Assembly: GCA_963827705.1 (NCBI GenBank)
Contig: CAWHBN010000014.1
Location: 54,370-118,369 of the forward strand
Length of the DNA stretch: 64,000 nucleotides
Direction: 5' to 3'
From: JACDAN01 sp963827705
Lineage (GTDB): Bacteria; Actinomycetota; Thermoleophilia; Gaiellales; Gaiellaceae
Shown: positions 9,021 to 16,787 of the stretch, piece by piece
Numbering within the stretch: position 1 is the first letter of the stretch
Layout of the letters: each line of letters opens with the position of its first letter
Translations under genes and position numbers: made by a program
Notes under the pieces: model-generated
Seen by the model: only the letters and a program-made list of their open reading frames with translations
Databases searched by the model: none
Told to the model about the DNA's origin: nothing

Positions 9021-9617
9021 CTAGCGCAGCGCGTTCGAGCGGACGGCGCCGGCGAGCGTCGCCCGCACGGTGCCGGTGTGCTTGCCGACGCAGGCGCGGC
9101 CCGCGCGCGTTCGAACGCGCCGGCCGTCCACCTGCAGCAAGGCTCCCGCTGCCGCCCGGTCCGTGCCCTGGTCGTTCTCGGACACGACTCGGTAGCAGTT
9201 GCGGCCGGTACGGGTGAGCTGCAGGGTCGGCGGACCGCCGGTCGGCCCGAACGTCGCCCAGTACCAGAGCACGCGATCGCCGTCGTTGAGCTGAACCTGG
9301 TCCGCTCCGACGGGCGGCGAGGCACCGTTCACCTTGAACACCCAGCCGTTCGTTCCACCGGCCGGGTGCCGGCCGATCTGGTCGACGTAGGGGCCAAACG
9401 ACGTGGTGGTGACGTGGTAGTAGAACTCGCCGCGCAGGCTGGCGAGGTCCAGCGCCTGCATGGGGTTCGCCCCGGCCTCGAACCGGGTCTCGAGAGAGCC
9501 GAAGATCGAAAGCGTCCTGCCTTCGACCCGGACGGAGACCCTGGCACCGAGAGCCGAGGGGACGAGCAGCGCCGCAAGCGCGACGAGCGCAGCGAGCGTG
9601 ATGAAGGTCTTACGCAC
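9021..9617 (-). CDS. Secreted DUF4430-like protein, first gene of the B12 operon
   Basis: About 198 residues with a signal peptide (RKTFITLAALVALAALLVPSALG) but no lipobox Cys, so probably released or retained in the wall. The middle region has the DUF4430-like elements ALDLASLRGEFYYHVT, TNGWVFKVNG and VQLNDGDRVLWYWATFG. The C-terminal about 75 residues form an Ig-like extension rich in Thr, Arg and Val, with a Cys pair. The start is GTG at 9617, preceded by a strong Shine-Dalgarno GGAAGGAGG at 9622-9630. It is the first gene downstream of the cobalamin riboswitch and is adjacent to the DUF4430 lipoprotein gene, so the pair probably works as two extracellular cobalamin-binding modules. Confidence 0.8.
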   Translation of the reverse strand: MRKTFITLAALVALAALLVPSALGARVSVRVEGRTLSIFGSLETRFEAGANPMQALDLASLRGEFYYHVTTTSFGPYVDQIGRHPAGGTNGWVFKVNGASPPVGADQVQLNDGDRVLWYWATFGPTGGPPTLQLTRTGRNCYRVVSENDQGTDRAAAGALLQVDGRRVRTRAGRACVGKHTGTVRATLAGAVRSNALR

Positions 9618-9647
9618 GAATCCTCCTTCCGCGAGGGGTTCTGAGTG

Positions 9648-9812
9648 CTCGGCGAGCGGCAGGTCTTCTGACTCGGGGCGCCCTCCCTCGCCGCCTTCCC
9701 GGCCCGCGGGCCAGTGGCAGTTCGGCGCGGGAGCGTCTCCCCTCACAGCGGCGGGACCGTCCCGGACTTGCACCGGGTTCCCTCTCCGCTCGCCTTCTGT
9801 TGTCGCGCCTAG
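9648..9812 (-). promoter_or_regulatory. Cobalamin (vitamin B12) riboswitch
   Basis: Read on the minus strand, this leader contains the conserved elements in order: GGTGCAAGTCCGGGACGG (B12 box 5' side), CCCGCCGCTGTGAGGGG, GCCACTG, CCGGGAAGGCGGCGAGG, and the 3' element GAGTCAGAAGACCTGCC. This is the standard Cobalamin-element order and spacing. It ends about 30 bases upstream of the Shine-Dalgarno of the first DUF4430 gene. Cobalamin binding should repress the whole ECF operon, most likely by sequestering translation initiation, since I see no U-tract terminator before the start. Confidence 0.93.
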
Positions 9813-9823
9813 TATGCCCCTCC

Positions 9824-10183
9824 GTGCAGGCGGCCGTCCGGCGTTGGGGTCCCGTCGTCGCCTGGGCGGCCGTGATCTTCGCCTTCTCGGCCATCCCGAG
9901 CCTCGGCACGGGACTCGGCACGTGGGACCTCGTGCTGCGGAAGATCGCCCACGCGACGGAGTTCGCGATCCTCGCGGCCCTACTCGTTCGCGCCCTTCGC
10001 AACCCGGGGTGGGCGATCGCGATCGGGATCGCGTACGCGGTCTCGGACGAGATCCACCAGTCGTTCGTGTCCGGACGCCAGGGCGCTCCCCGGGATGTGG
10101 TCATCGACGCGGTCGGGGTCGTGGTCGGCGCCGTGCTGGCCTCGAGGCGGTGGCGCGGCGATCCATCCGGTCTCGGCGGGTAG
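9824..10183 (+). CDS. VanZ-like family membrane protein
   Basis: About 119 residues with four hydrophobic segments and the VanZ-like signature. Visible marks are a conserved WAAVIFAFSAIPSLG first helix, RKIAHATEFAILAALL (the H-x-x-E-F/Y pattern), then AYAVSDEIHQSFVSGRQGAPRDVVIDAVG, whose DE-x-H-Q and GR-x-x-x-xD motifs are diagnostic. Function is poorly known; VanZ homologues are linked to glycopeptide or lipoglycopeptide resistance and envelope changes. GTG at 9824 is preferred because upstream starts would lie in the divergent riboswitch promoter region. Confidence 0.85.
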   Translation: MQAAVRRWGPVVAWAAVIFAFSAIPSLGTGLGTWDLVLRKIAHATEFAILAALLVRALRNPGWAIAIGIAYAVSDEIHQSFVSGRQGAPRDVVIDAVGVVVGAVLASRRWRGDPSGLGG

Positions 10184-10193
10184 ATTTGAGGTC

Positions 10194-10421
10194 GTGGAGG
10201 CACCCAAGGACGTCGGCGACCGCCAGCTGGACGCGCTGCTCGAGCGGCTCGACCGGCTGACGGCCGAGGTGCACGGACTGAACCGCCGCCTCGACAGCGG
10301 CGAGAACCTCGCGCCGGTCGTCCGCGAGCTCGCGATGCTGAACGAGTCGCTCCAGACGCTCGCGTACGCGGCCCTCGGGCAGTCAGGCCCGCAGGTGCAG
10401 CGGCGCAGACGAGCCGGCTAG
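10194..10421 (+). CDS. Small coiled-coil hypothetical protein
   Basis: A 75-residue soluble protein starting at GTG 10194. It has heptad-like spacing of Leu in DALLERLDRLTAEVHGLNRR and PVVRELAMLNESLQTLAYAAL, which suggests a short coiled coil, and an Arg-rich C-terminus (QRRRRAG). It follows the VanZ-like gene by about 11 bp and converges on the sugar dehydrogenase gene, with the stop codons overlapping by 4 bp. I do not recognise a family. The composition and clean start and stop make it a likely real gene. Confidence 0.6.
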   Translation: MEAPKDVGDRQLDALLERLDRLTAEVHGLNRRLDSGENLAPVVRELAMLNESLQTLAYAALGQSGPQVQRRRRAG

Positions 10422-11497
10422 CCCGAGCGCAGCTGGTAGAGCCGGCCGTTGAGCGTGACGGCGTAGAGCTCGCCCGCGGCATCCTCGCCGAAGGACGAGA
10501 GGCCGCCGAGGGTGAACGGCTCCTGGCGAACGCTTCGCGCGCGGCCGCGAGGGAAGCTCCAGACGGTGCCCGAGCAGTTGTCGCCGTAGAAGTACCGTCC
10601 CTTCGCGGCCGGGACGGCGTTCCCGCGGTAGACGAAGCCGCCGCTGACGGCGCAGTGGCCGCCGCTGAGCGGGTAGACGACGACCGGGCGGACAAGCTTG
10701 CCCGAGCCGCTCAACGGCTTGTTCTCGAAGCGCGCGCGGCCCTCGTAGACGTCCCAGCCGTAGTTCTCGAGGCCGGGGCTCCGCCTGGGCGTGAAGTCGA
10801 CCTCCTCCCAGCTGTTCTGGCCGACGTCGCCGATGTAGAGGTCGCCGGTCGCGCGGTCGAACGAGAACCGCCACGGGTTGCGCAGGCCGTAACCCACGAT
10901 CTGCGGCCGCGCTCCTCTCCGATCGACGTTGAGCGCGAACAGCTTGCCGAAGGGCGAGCGGAGGTTCTGCGCCCGGTTCTCGGGATCGCCGCCCGCTCCG
11001 CCGTCGCCCATGCCGACGTAGAGGCGGCCGTCAGGCCCGAACGCGTTCTGACCGCCGTTGTGGTTGGAGTATGGGTCGTCCCAGAACATCAGCTGCCGGA
11101 GCCGACGGCGGCCGCGGTACTCGACGACCCGCGAGTCGCCACCGTTGTCCGTGTAGTTGACGTAGTACTTGCCGTTCCGGGCAAAGCGGGGATGGAAGGC
11201 GACCGAGAGGAGTCCCTGCTCGCCGCAACACATCACCTGCGAGCGGATGTCGAGCAGCGTGCCGGTGACCCGGCCGTTCTGGACGATCCGGATCCGCCCT
11301 TCCTGCTCGACGACGTACACGCGGCCCCGCTGGTTGCGCGGCGCGGTCACGTGTACCGGCGACTCGAACCCGGACGCGACCTGCACGAACCGGTACCCGG
11401 CTGCAGCGGCCGGCTCGTCAGCCTCGGACGCTCCGCCACCGCATCCCGCGAGGACCAGAGCGGCCAGCACGGCAAGTGTCGAGAAACCCCTCATCAA
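10418..11497 (-). CDS. PQQ-dependent sugar dehydrogenase (GSDH family) lipoprotein
   Basis: A 359-residue secreted protein with lipobox LAGC (Cys19). The body is a six-bladed propeller of the glucose/sorbosone dehydrogenase family. Motifs seen are VHVTAPRNQRGRVYVVEQEGRIRI, DIRSQVMCCGEQGLLSVAFHPRF, YSNHNGGQNAFGPDGRLYVGMGDGG, GYGLRNPWRFSFD, LYIGDVGQNSWEEVDF and NYGWDVYEG. The paired Cys (MCCGEQGLL), the GLRNPWR and the GDVGQ motifs are the PQQ- and calcium-site neighbourhood of this family. The enzyme likely oxidises an aldose outside the membrane and passes electrons to a quinone or cytochrome. No dedicated partner is adjacent. Confidence 0.9.
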   Translation of the reverse strand: MMRGFSTLAVLAALVLAGCGGGASEADEPAAAAGYRFVQVASGFESPVHVTAPRNQRGRVYVVEQEGRIRIVQNGRVTGTLLDIRSQVMCCGEQGLLSVAFHPRFARNGKYYVNYTDNGGDSRVVEYRGRRRLRQLMFWDDPYSNHNGGQNAFGPDGRLYVGMGDGGAGGDPENRAQNLRSPFGKLFALNVDRRGARPQIVGYGLRNPWRFSFDRATGDLYIGDVGQNSWEEVDFTPRRSPGLENYGWDVYEGRARFENKPLSGSGKLVRPVVVYPLSGGHCAVSGGFVYRGNAVPAAKGRYFYGDNCSGTVWSFPRGRARSVRQEPFTLGGLSSFGEDAAGELYAVTLNGRLYQLRSG

Positions 11498-12163
11498 CCC
11501 CCCTTACGAAGCAAGACCTTGCGCAGTTCTTCCTCCCTGCCCGGTTCGAGCACGGCGAGGACCTGGTCACCGGCGCGGAGCTCGATTTCGCCCTCGGCCA
11601 TCTGCGCCTGCCCGTCCCGCATGACCGTGATCAGCCGCGACCCGGTGGGCAGCTGGATCCGCGACACCTGCTTCCCGACGGACGGAGAGTCCGCATCGAG
11701 CTGCACCTCGACGATCTCGAGGTTCTCCTTGCGGAGCTCGAGCAGGTGGATCAGCCCGTGCTCGGGAACCTCGTGCTCGATCATCGCGAGGATGATCGAG
11801 GTCGCCGAGACGGTCGGCGAGATCCCGGTCAAGTCGAAGAGCGGCTGGTTGCGCGGATCGTTGACGCGCGCGATCACCTTCTCGACGCCGTAGTGCTCGC
11901 GCGCCATCTGGCAGATGACGATGTTGTCCTCGTCGTCGCCGGTGACCGCGACCACGAGATCGGGCGGCCGCGCGATCCCGGCCCGCTCCAGGACGAAGAG
12001 CTCCGTCGCGTCGCCGAGTTGCGCGCGGTGCTCGAACTCCTCCTCGAGGCGCTCCCAGCGGTCGCGCCGCTGCTCGATCAGCGTCACCTCGTGCCCGAGG
12101 TCGAGGACGCTTCTTCGTCAGGTTGGCGCCGACCTTGCCGCCGCCGGCGATGAGGATGTACAC
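11494..12163 (-). CDS. trkA: TrkA-family potassium uptake regulator (RCK), frame broken by one indel
   Basis: The N-terminus from ATG at 12163 reads MYILIAGGGKVGANLTKK, the NAD-binding start of TrkA/RCK proteins. After about 18 codons the sense moves to another frame (VLDLGHEVTLIEQRRDRW) that continues to the stop at 11494. It carries DLVVAVTGDDEDNIVICQMA and the C-terminal RCK_C domain (VQLDADSPSVGKQVSRIQLP and IELRAGDQVLAVLEPG). The whole span is 670 nt, 3n+1, and an extra C near 12113 restores a normal 222-residue TrkA. It partners with the TrkA-N protein upstream, as in actinobacterial CeoB/CeoC pairs. Confidence 0.85.
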
Positions 12164-12316
12164 CTAGCGCCCCTCCAGGCGATCCACGCCTGCTTCTCGC
12201 CCGCGATCACGCTGCGCCAGAGCCGACCCTCGACCTTGCCAAGGCTGCCAAGCCTTGGCGCGGCCGAGTGCGCGCTCTGGCTTGGTGCTCACGACCGAGA
12301 AGCGGGGCAAGATCAC
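12164..12316 (-). CDS. Possible small ORF between the two TrkA-type genes
   Basis: An open frame from GTG 12316 to TAG 12164 (50 residues) begins with a protein-like stretch, ILPRFSVVSTKPERALGRA. Another frame over the second half also looks coding (GKVEGRLWRSVIAGEKQAW), so this may be a small gene with a frameshift. No good ribosome-binding site is seen. The same DNA has nested inverted repeats: GCCAGAGC 12216-12223 with GCTCTGGC 12274-12281, and CCAAGGCT/AGCCTTGG at 12239-12258. It may therefore instead be a structured spacer. Low confidence. Confidence 0.25.
   Translation of the reverse strand: MILPRFSVVSTKPERALGRAKAWQPWQGRGSALAQRDRGREAGVDRLEGR
12239..12258. repeat. Inverted repeat between TrkA genes
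   Basis: A perfect 8-bp inverted repeat (CCAAGGCT, loop GCCA, AGCCTTGG) nested inside a second arm pair at 12216-12223 and 12274-12281. It lies 70 bp 3' of the TrkA-N gene and 76 bp 5' of the next TrkA gene on the minus strand. It could attenuate or stabilise the bicistronic message. There is no T-tract. Confidence 0.4.
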
Positions 12317-12327
12317 CTGAAGGGACG

Positions 12328-12762
12328 CTAGCCCCGAGCCTCCACCCGGTCGGGGGACTCGGCGGACTTCCGCACCGCCTCGGTGAGGAAGTCGATCGCT
12401 GTCGAGGTCGGGGAGATCGTCCGCAGGCCGAGCGAGGCATAGACCTTCGCCCGCGCCGGGTCGAGCACCCGGACGATCGTCGTCTGGATGTCGAACTGCT
12501 TCTGTGCGACCTGACCGACGACGAGGTTCGTGTTGTCGCCGTTCGTGGCGACGACCACTGCGTCGGCCTCCTCGATCCCTGCCTCACGGAGGACGTCGAC
12601 GTCCATGCCGTGGCCGACGACGAAGCCGCCGGACCAGTGCTCTCCGAGGCGCTGGAGCGCGTCCTCGTTCTCGTCGATCGCCGTGACCTCCCAACCGGTC
12701 CGATCGAGCTCCAGTGCCACCGCCGATCCCACACGGCCGCATCCGACGACGATCACTTTCAC
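12328..12762 (-). CDS. TrkA-N NAD-binding protein (RCK N-domain only)
   Basis: A 144-residue protein with a complete Rossmann fold: KVIVVGCGRVGSAVALELDRTG at the N-terminus (GxGxxG), acidic DEN at the end of strand 2, then DAVVVATNGDNTNLVVGQ. It lacks the RCK_C (TrkA-C) domain found in its neighbour, and it is followed after 164 bp by the full TrkA-type gene. Such pairs regulate Trk/Ktr channels by nucleotide binding. The channel target could be TrkH at 18.1-19.6 kb or the adjacent APC-USP permeases. Confidence 0.88.
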   Translation of the reverse strand: MKVIVVGCGRVGSAVALELDRTGWEVTAIDENEDALQRLGEHWSGGFVVGHGMDVDVLREAGIEEADAVVVATNGDNTNLVVGQVAQKQFDIQTTIVRVLDPARAKVYASLGLRTISPTSTAIDFLTEAVRKSAESPDRVEARG

Positions 12763-12771
12763 GGTCGGAGG

Positions 12772-14677
12772 TTAGCCGCTCAAGGCCCCTGCCTCTTCCT
12801 CCTCCAGCACGCCCTGCGGGTAGGCGATCACCATCACCTCGCACGGCGCGTGGCGCAGGACGTAGTCGACCGTGGGGCTGAAGAACCGGGACTGGCGCCG
12901 CCATCGTGGCGCCGAGCCCATGACGATCAGATCGACCGCGTGGGTCGTCGCCTCGTCGACGATCGCCTCGCCGATCGCGCGCGAGCGGACGATTTCGGCC
13001 TCGACCTCGACACCATGCTCGGAGGCGAGCAGCTTGGCCTCGGCGAGCGACGCCTCCGCACGCTCCTCCGCGTCGTGCATCGGGTCGTCGATTGCCTTGT
13101 CCATCGGAACCGAGACGACGTGGATCGCGTAGAGCGCGCAGCGCCGCTCCTCCGCGAGCCGGATCGCAGTCGCAAGGACCTCCTCGCCGATGAGGCCGAG
13201 CTTCATTGGGACGAGGATCCGCTCGTAGATGCCCTCGACCTCGGGGACGAGGTCGGGATCGGCCGGCAGGACACGGCCGAAGATCGTCTTGTGGCGCGAC
13301 CACCGTGTACCGACGTAAACGAGGGCACCGACAAGGAGCCAGGCGGGGCCTGCGATGCGTGTCGCGTCGTGCGTCGCCAGCGAGACGATCCAGATCGCGA
13401 ATGTGAGCGGCGCCCCGATGAGCGCCGCGATCGGCACGTCGGCCCCTCGGATTCGGACGTTGCCCGGCGCCCGGAAGGGCCGGTCGAGGTCCGGTTCGGT
13501 GAAGCGCAGCCGGATGACGGCCAGCTGGGCGGCCGTGAACGCGAGCAGGACGCCGAAGCTGAACAGGCCGGCGAGGAATCGCACCGCCTCGGTCGGGATG
13601 AAGTGCCCGATCACGAGCAGCGTCGCCGCGATCAGCGTCGAGCTCACGATCGAGACCGGCGCGATCAGCGTCCGACGGTTCAGCTTCCCGAATGCATGCG
13701 GGAGCATCTGCCGCTGACCCATCGAGTAGGCGAGCCGACCGGCGCCGGAGATGGACGTCGTCACGGCGACGAGCAGGACGACCACGCCGGTCAGGCCGAC
13801 GACGATCCGGAGGGCATCGCCGGGAACGACCGGGAGCTCCGCGTCGAGCGCCGCGGTGATTCCCATCAACGGCGCTCGGAGCCATTCCGTGGCGAGGCCC
13901 GTCCCACCCGGAAACGCCGAGATGCCGACAATGCCGATGGCGAAGGAGACGGCGACGACGAGGCCGATCCCGACGAACAGGCTGCGAGGCAGCGTCCGTC
14001 CGGGCTCGCGCGTCTCAGCCGCAAGGTTGGCCACCGTCTCGAGGCCGGTGTACGCAAGCATCGCGACAGGCAGGGCGAACGCGATGTCGTTCCAGGTGGG
14101 CGCGGTTCCGAGGTCGACGCCGACGGTCAGCGCATCCGTGGAGAAGAGGAGTGCGAACCCGAGCCCGACGAGCAGCAGGTGCGTGGCGAGCGCGACGCCT
14201 GCGACCAGGATCGCCGTGCGGTAGAGACTCGTGCGGCGCACGAGCCGGAGCGCCCCGACGGTCAGGATCACCAGCACGCCGACGACGGTGTCCCAGGGCT
14301 CGTCCGTCAGGCCCTCCCAGCCGATCGCGTGGCCCAGGTAATGCGGGACGAACAGCCCGGCCAGCGCCATCACGATCAGGTAGTCGAGGATCAAGCGCCC
14401 ACCCGGTGAGGAATCCCGCCGGGTCGTTGAAGGCGCGGCGGACGAAGGTGGCGGCGCCACCCGGCTCCGGAATCGCGGTCGTGCCCTCGGCGTAGGAGAG
14501 TGCGACGACGAGGAAGAGCAGGCCGACGGCGAGCAGCACCCACGGCGTGAAGCCGAGCGCATAGAGCGCGATCACGCCGAGCGCGAAGTAGAGCGAGGAG
14601 GCGATCTCGCCGTAGGCGACGGCGGCGAGCGACGGGACGTCGAGGACACGCTGCAGTCCGGGGAGCTTCTTTGCCAC
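12772..14677 (-). CDS. APC-superfamily permease fused to C-terminal USP domain, frame broken by one indel
   Basis: The N-terminal segment from GTG 14677 (AKKLPGLQRVLDVPSLAAVA) has the APC first helices, through ATFVRRAFNDPAGFLTGWAL. From about 14400 the frame changes to LDYLIVMALAGLFVPHYLG and continues through roughly twelve helices. The last about 150 residues (YERILVPMKLGLIGEEVL to the end) form a UspA-like domain with GSAPRWRRQ and APCEVMVIA. The span is 1,906 nt, 3n+1; an extra base in GCGCTTGATC near 14400 explains the break. Its position among TrkA/TrkH/Kdp genes suggests a KimA-like K+ symporter, but amino-acid transport is equally compatible with sequence. Confidence 0.8.
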
Positions 14678-14838
14678 TAGAGGCCTCTCGCCCGGTGAAG
14701 GTACAGCCGCAGTCCTCCCGCCAGGACCAGGAGCACGCCGAGGACAAGGCCGAGACCTCCGCCCACGCCCGCCGCCAGCGTCCGGACGACGACGATCACA
14801 CCGAGCGCGATCATCACCCAGGCGAGCGCGACGGTCAT
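14677..14838 (-). CDS. Small two-helix membrane protein
   Basis: A 53-residue protein (ATG 14838, TAG 14677) with two hydrophobic segments: ALAWVMIALGVIVVVRTLAAG and GLGLVLGVLLVLAGGLRLYL. It overlaps the upstream permease gene stop by 4 bp (ATGA) and its stop overlaps the GTG of the next permease gene by 1 bp, so it is translationally coupled between two APC-USP permeases. This placement suggests an accessory subunit. I do not recognise a family. Confidence 0.7.
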   Translation of the reverse strand: MTVALAWVMIALGVIVVVRTLAAGVGGGLGLVLGVLLVLAGGLRLYLHRARGL

Positions 14839-16740
14839 GCGGCCCGGCGTCCCGCCGCGATCAGAACGCGCGAGGGGCTGTGCTTGAGGACGTAGTCGAC
14901 GGTGCGGCCGAAGATCGGCCCGCGCGCGACTCTCGGGCGTGGGGCGCCGAGGATGACGAGCTCCGCGTTCCGCCGCCCCGCCTCGACCACGATCTCCGGG
15001 CCTGCCGCCCGAGCCCTGAGCAAACGGGCGACGGCGTTGATCCCGTAGCTCTCGACGATCGCCGTCGACTGGTCGAGGATCTCGTCCGCCTCCGCTTCCG
15101 CGTCCGGAAGCTCCACGTCGAGCGGCAGGTCCAGAGGCACCTCGATCACGTGGACGACGGCGACGCGGGAGCCGCGCTCGGCCGCGAGGCGCGCGGCCGC
15201 GACGAGCGCTTCCTCCGACTCCGCCGTGCGCACGACCGGGACGACGATCGTCCGGTACTCGACCGTCAGGGACGGGCCGAGCACCATCACCGGCGCCCGC
15301 ACGGTCGCCGTCAGCGGCACCTTCAGCGACTGCCGGCGATAGATCGCATACCCGACGAAGCCGAGCGCGATCCAGGCCATCCCGGCCCAGCGCGTCTGTC
15401 GCGTCCTGGAGGACGATCACGAACCAGGCGAGCAGCGTGCCGATCCCGCCCACGATCGCGAAGAGCGGCCAGTCGACGCCGCGGACGCGCCAGTTGGGCC
15501 TGGCGCGGTACACGAGCTCCTCGTCCCGCCGGCGGTAGCGGAGGGCGACGATCGAGGCGTGCGCAACCGTGAACGACAGGGTCGCGCCGAACGCGTACAT
15601 CGTCCCGAGGAAGTCGGTCTGGCCGGGAAGGATCGTCAGGATCGGGATCACGCCGGCAAAGACCACCAGCGCGATCCACGGCGTCTTGAACCGGGGATGG
15701 AGCCGCCGGAAGCCGAGCGGCAGCTGCCGGTAGCCGGACATCGCGTACGTGATCCGCGAGGCCCCGATCACGCCGGCGTTCGTCGCGATGAACAGGATCG
15801 TGGCGGCGAGCACGCCGACGTAGATCTCCAGCCCGTCGAGCAGCACGCCCTGTGAGAGCCCGAGATTCTGGACGACGCCGAGCACCGGGTCGTTCGTGTA
15901 GCCGCCCTCCTCCGGGCCCAGGCCGAGCTTCGTCACGAACTCGCCGTCCTGCTCGAAGACCGGGAGAGCGCAGAGAGTGCGATCGCGGGCAGCGTGAAGT
16001 AGATGGCGAAGACGGCGAGCGCGATCAGCTTGTACGCGTTCGGGACGTTGCGCGGCGGGTCGCGCACCTCCTCCGCCAGGTTGGAGACCGTCTCGACGCC
16101 GGTGTAGGCGAGCATCGCGATCGGGATCGCGATGAAGAACTGATCCCACGTCGGTGCGACGCCGAGCTCGACGTTCGACGTGAGCGTGTCGACGTCGAAG
16201 ACGAGGAAGAAGCCGATCCCCACGAGCAGGGCCTGGGTCGCGAAGTCGACGACTGCGAGGAGCACGTTCAGGCTCGTGGCCTCCCTCACGCCCACGATGT
16301 TGATCCCGACCAGGAGGACGACGACGATCGCGCCGACGACGATGTCCCACGGGTTCTCGCGCAGCGGCTCCCAGAAGACGGACAGGTAGTGCGGGACGAA
16401 GAACGCGGAGATCGCGACGGTCGCGACGTAGACGAGCATCTGCGCCCAGGCGGCGCCGAAGCTGGCGAGCTCGTTGAAGGCGTGGCGGGCGAAGCTGGAC
16501 GAGCCGCCGGCCTCCGGGTAGCGGACGGTTCCCTCCGCGTACGTCGCCGAGGTCGCCGCGAAGATCAGCCCGGCGATGACGAAGACGATCGGTGTGAGCC
16601 CGAGGGCGAACGCCGCCGTGACGCCGAGCGCGTAGTAGATCGAGGAGCCGACGTTGCCGTAGGCGGTTGCGAAGAGCGCGGGCGTGCCGAGCACGCGCTC
16701 GAGACCCTGCTGCCTCGCCTCCGCCGCGGCACCGGCGCAC
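14835..16740 (-). CDS. Second APC permease-USP fusion, frame broken by indels
   Basis: Three frames must be joined. The N-part has GLERVLGTPALFATAYGN, SSIYYALGVTAAFALGLTP and YPEAGGSSSFARHAFNELAS. The middle, from about 15960, has ALPVFEQDGEFVTKLGL, ANTGVIGASRITYAMSG-like helices and LGTMYAFGATLSFTVAH. The C-part, from about 15390, has MAWIALGFVGYAIYRRQ then a UspA-like domain (TIVVPVVRTAESEEALV, VILGAPRPRVARGPIFGRT). The breaks look like one missing base near 15960 and one extra near 15390. The exact start is unclear; GTG 16740 is out of frame with the first helices. It is homologous to the downstream permease, so the two form a tandem pair. See that entry for the K+ hypothesis. Confidence 0.75.
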
Positions 16741-16787
16741 CCTACGCCTGCGATCCGGCTGGCGGCGGCGTTAGCCTCGGCCTGGCG

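Noticed and set aside
12164..12327. A c-di-AMP (ydaO) riboswitch before the TrkA gene
   Set aside because: The spacer is structured, but none of the ydaO conserved segments is present.
12268..14409. A 713-residue open frame antisense to the first APC permease
   Set aside because: Very rich in Arg, Asp and Glu with no fold-like pattern, complementary to a clear permease sequence. A GC-bias artefact.
14835..15380. A separate stand-alone UspA protein
   Set aside because: The frame joins in register to the APC permease after a one-base repair, and the tandem paralogue has the same fusion.
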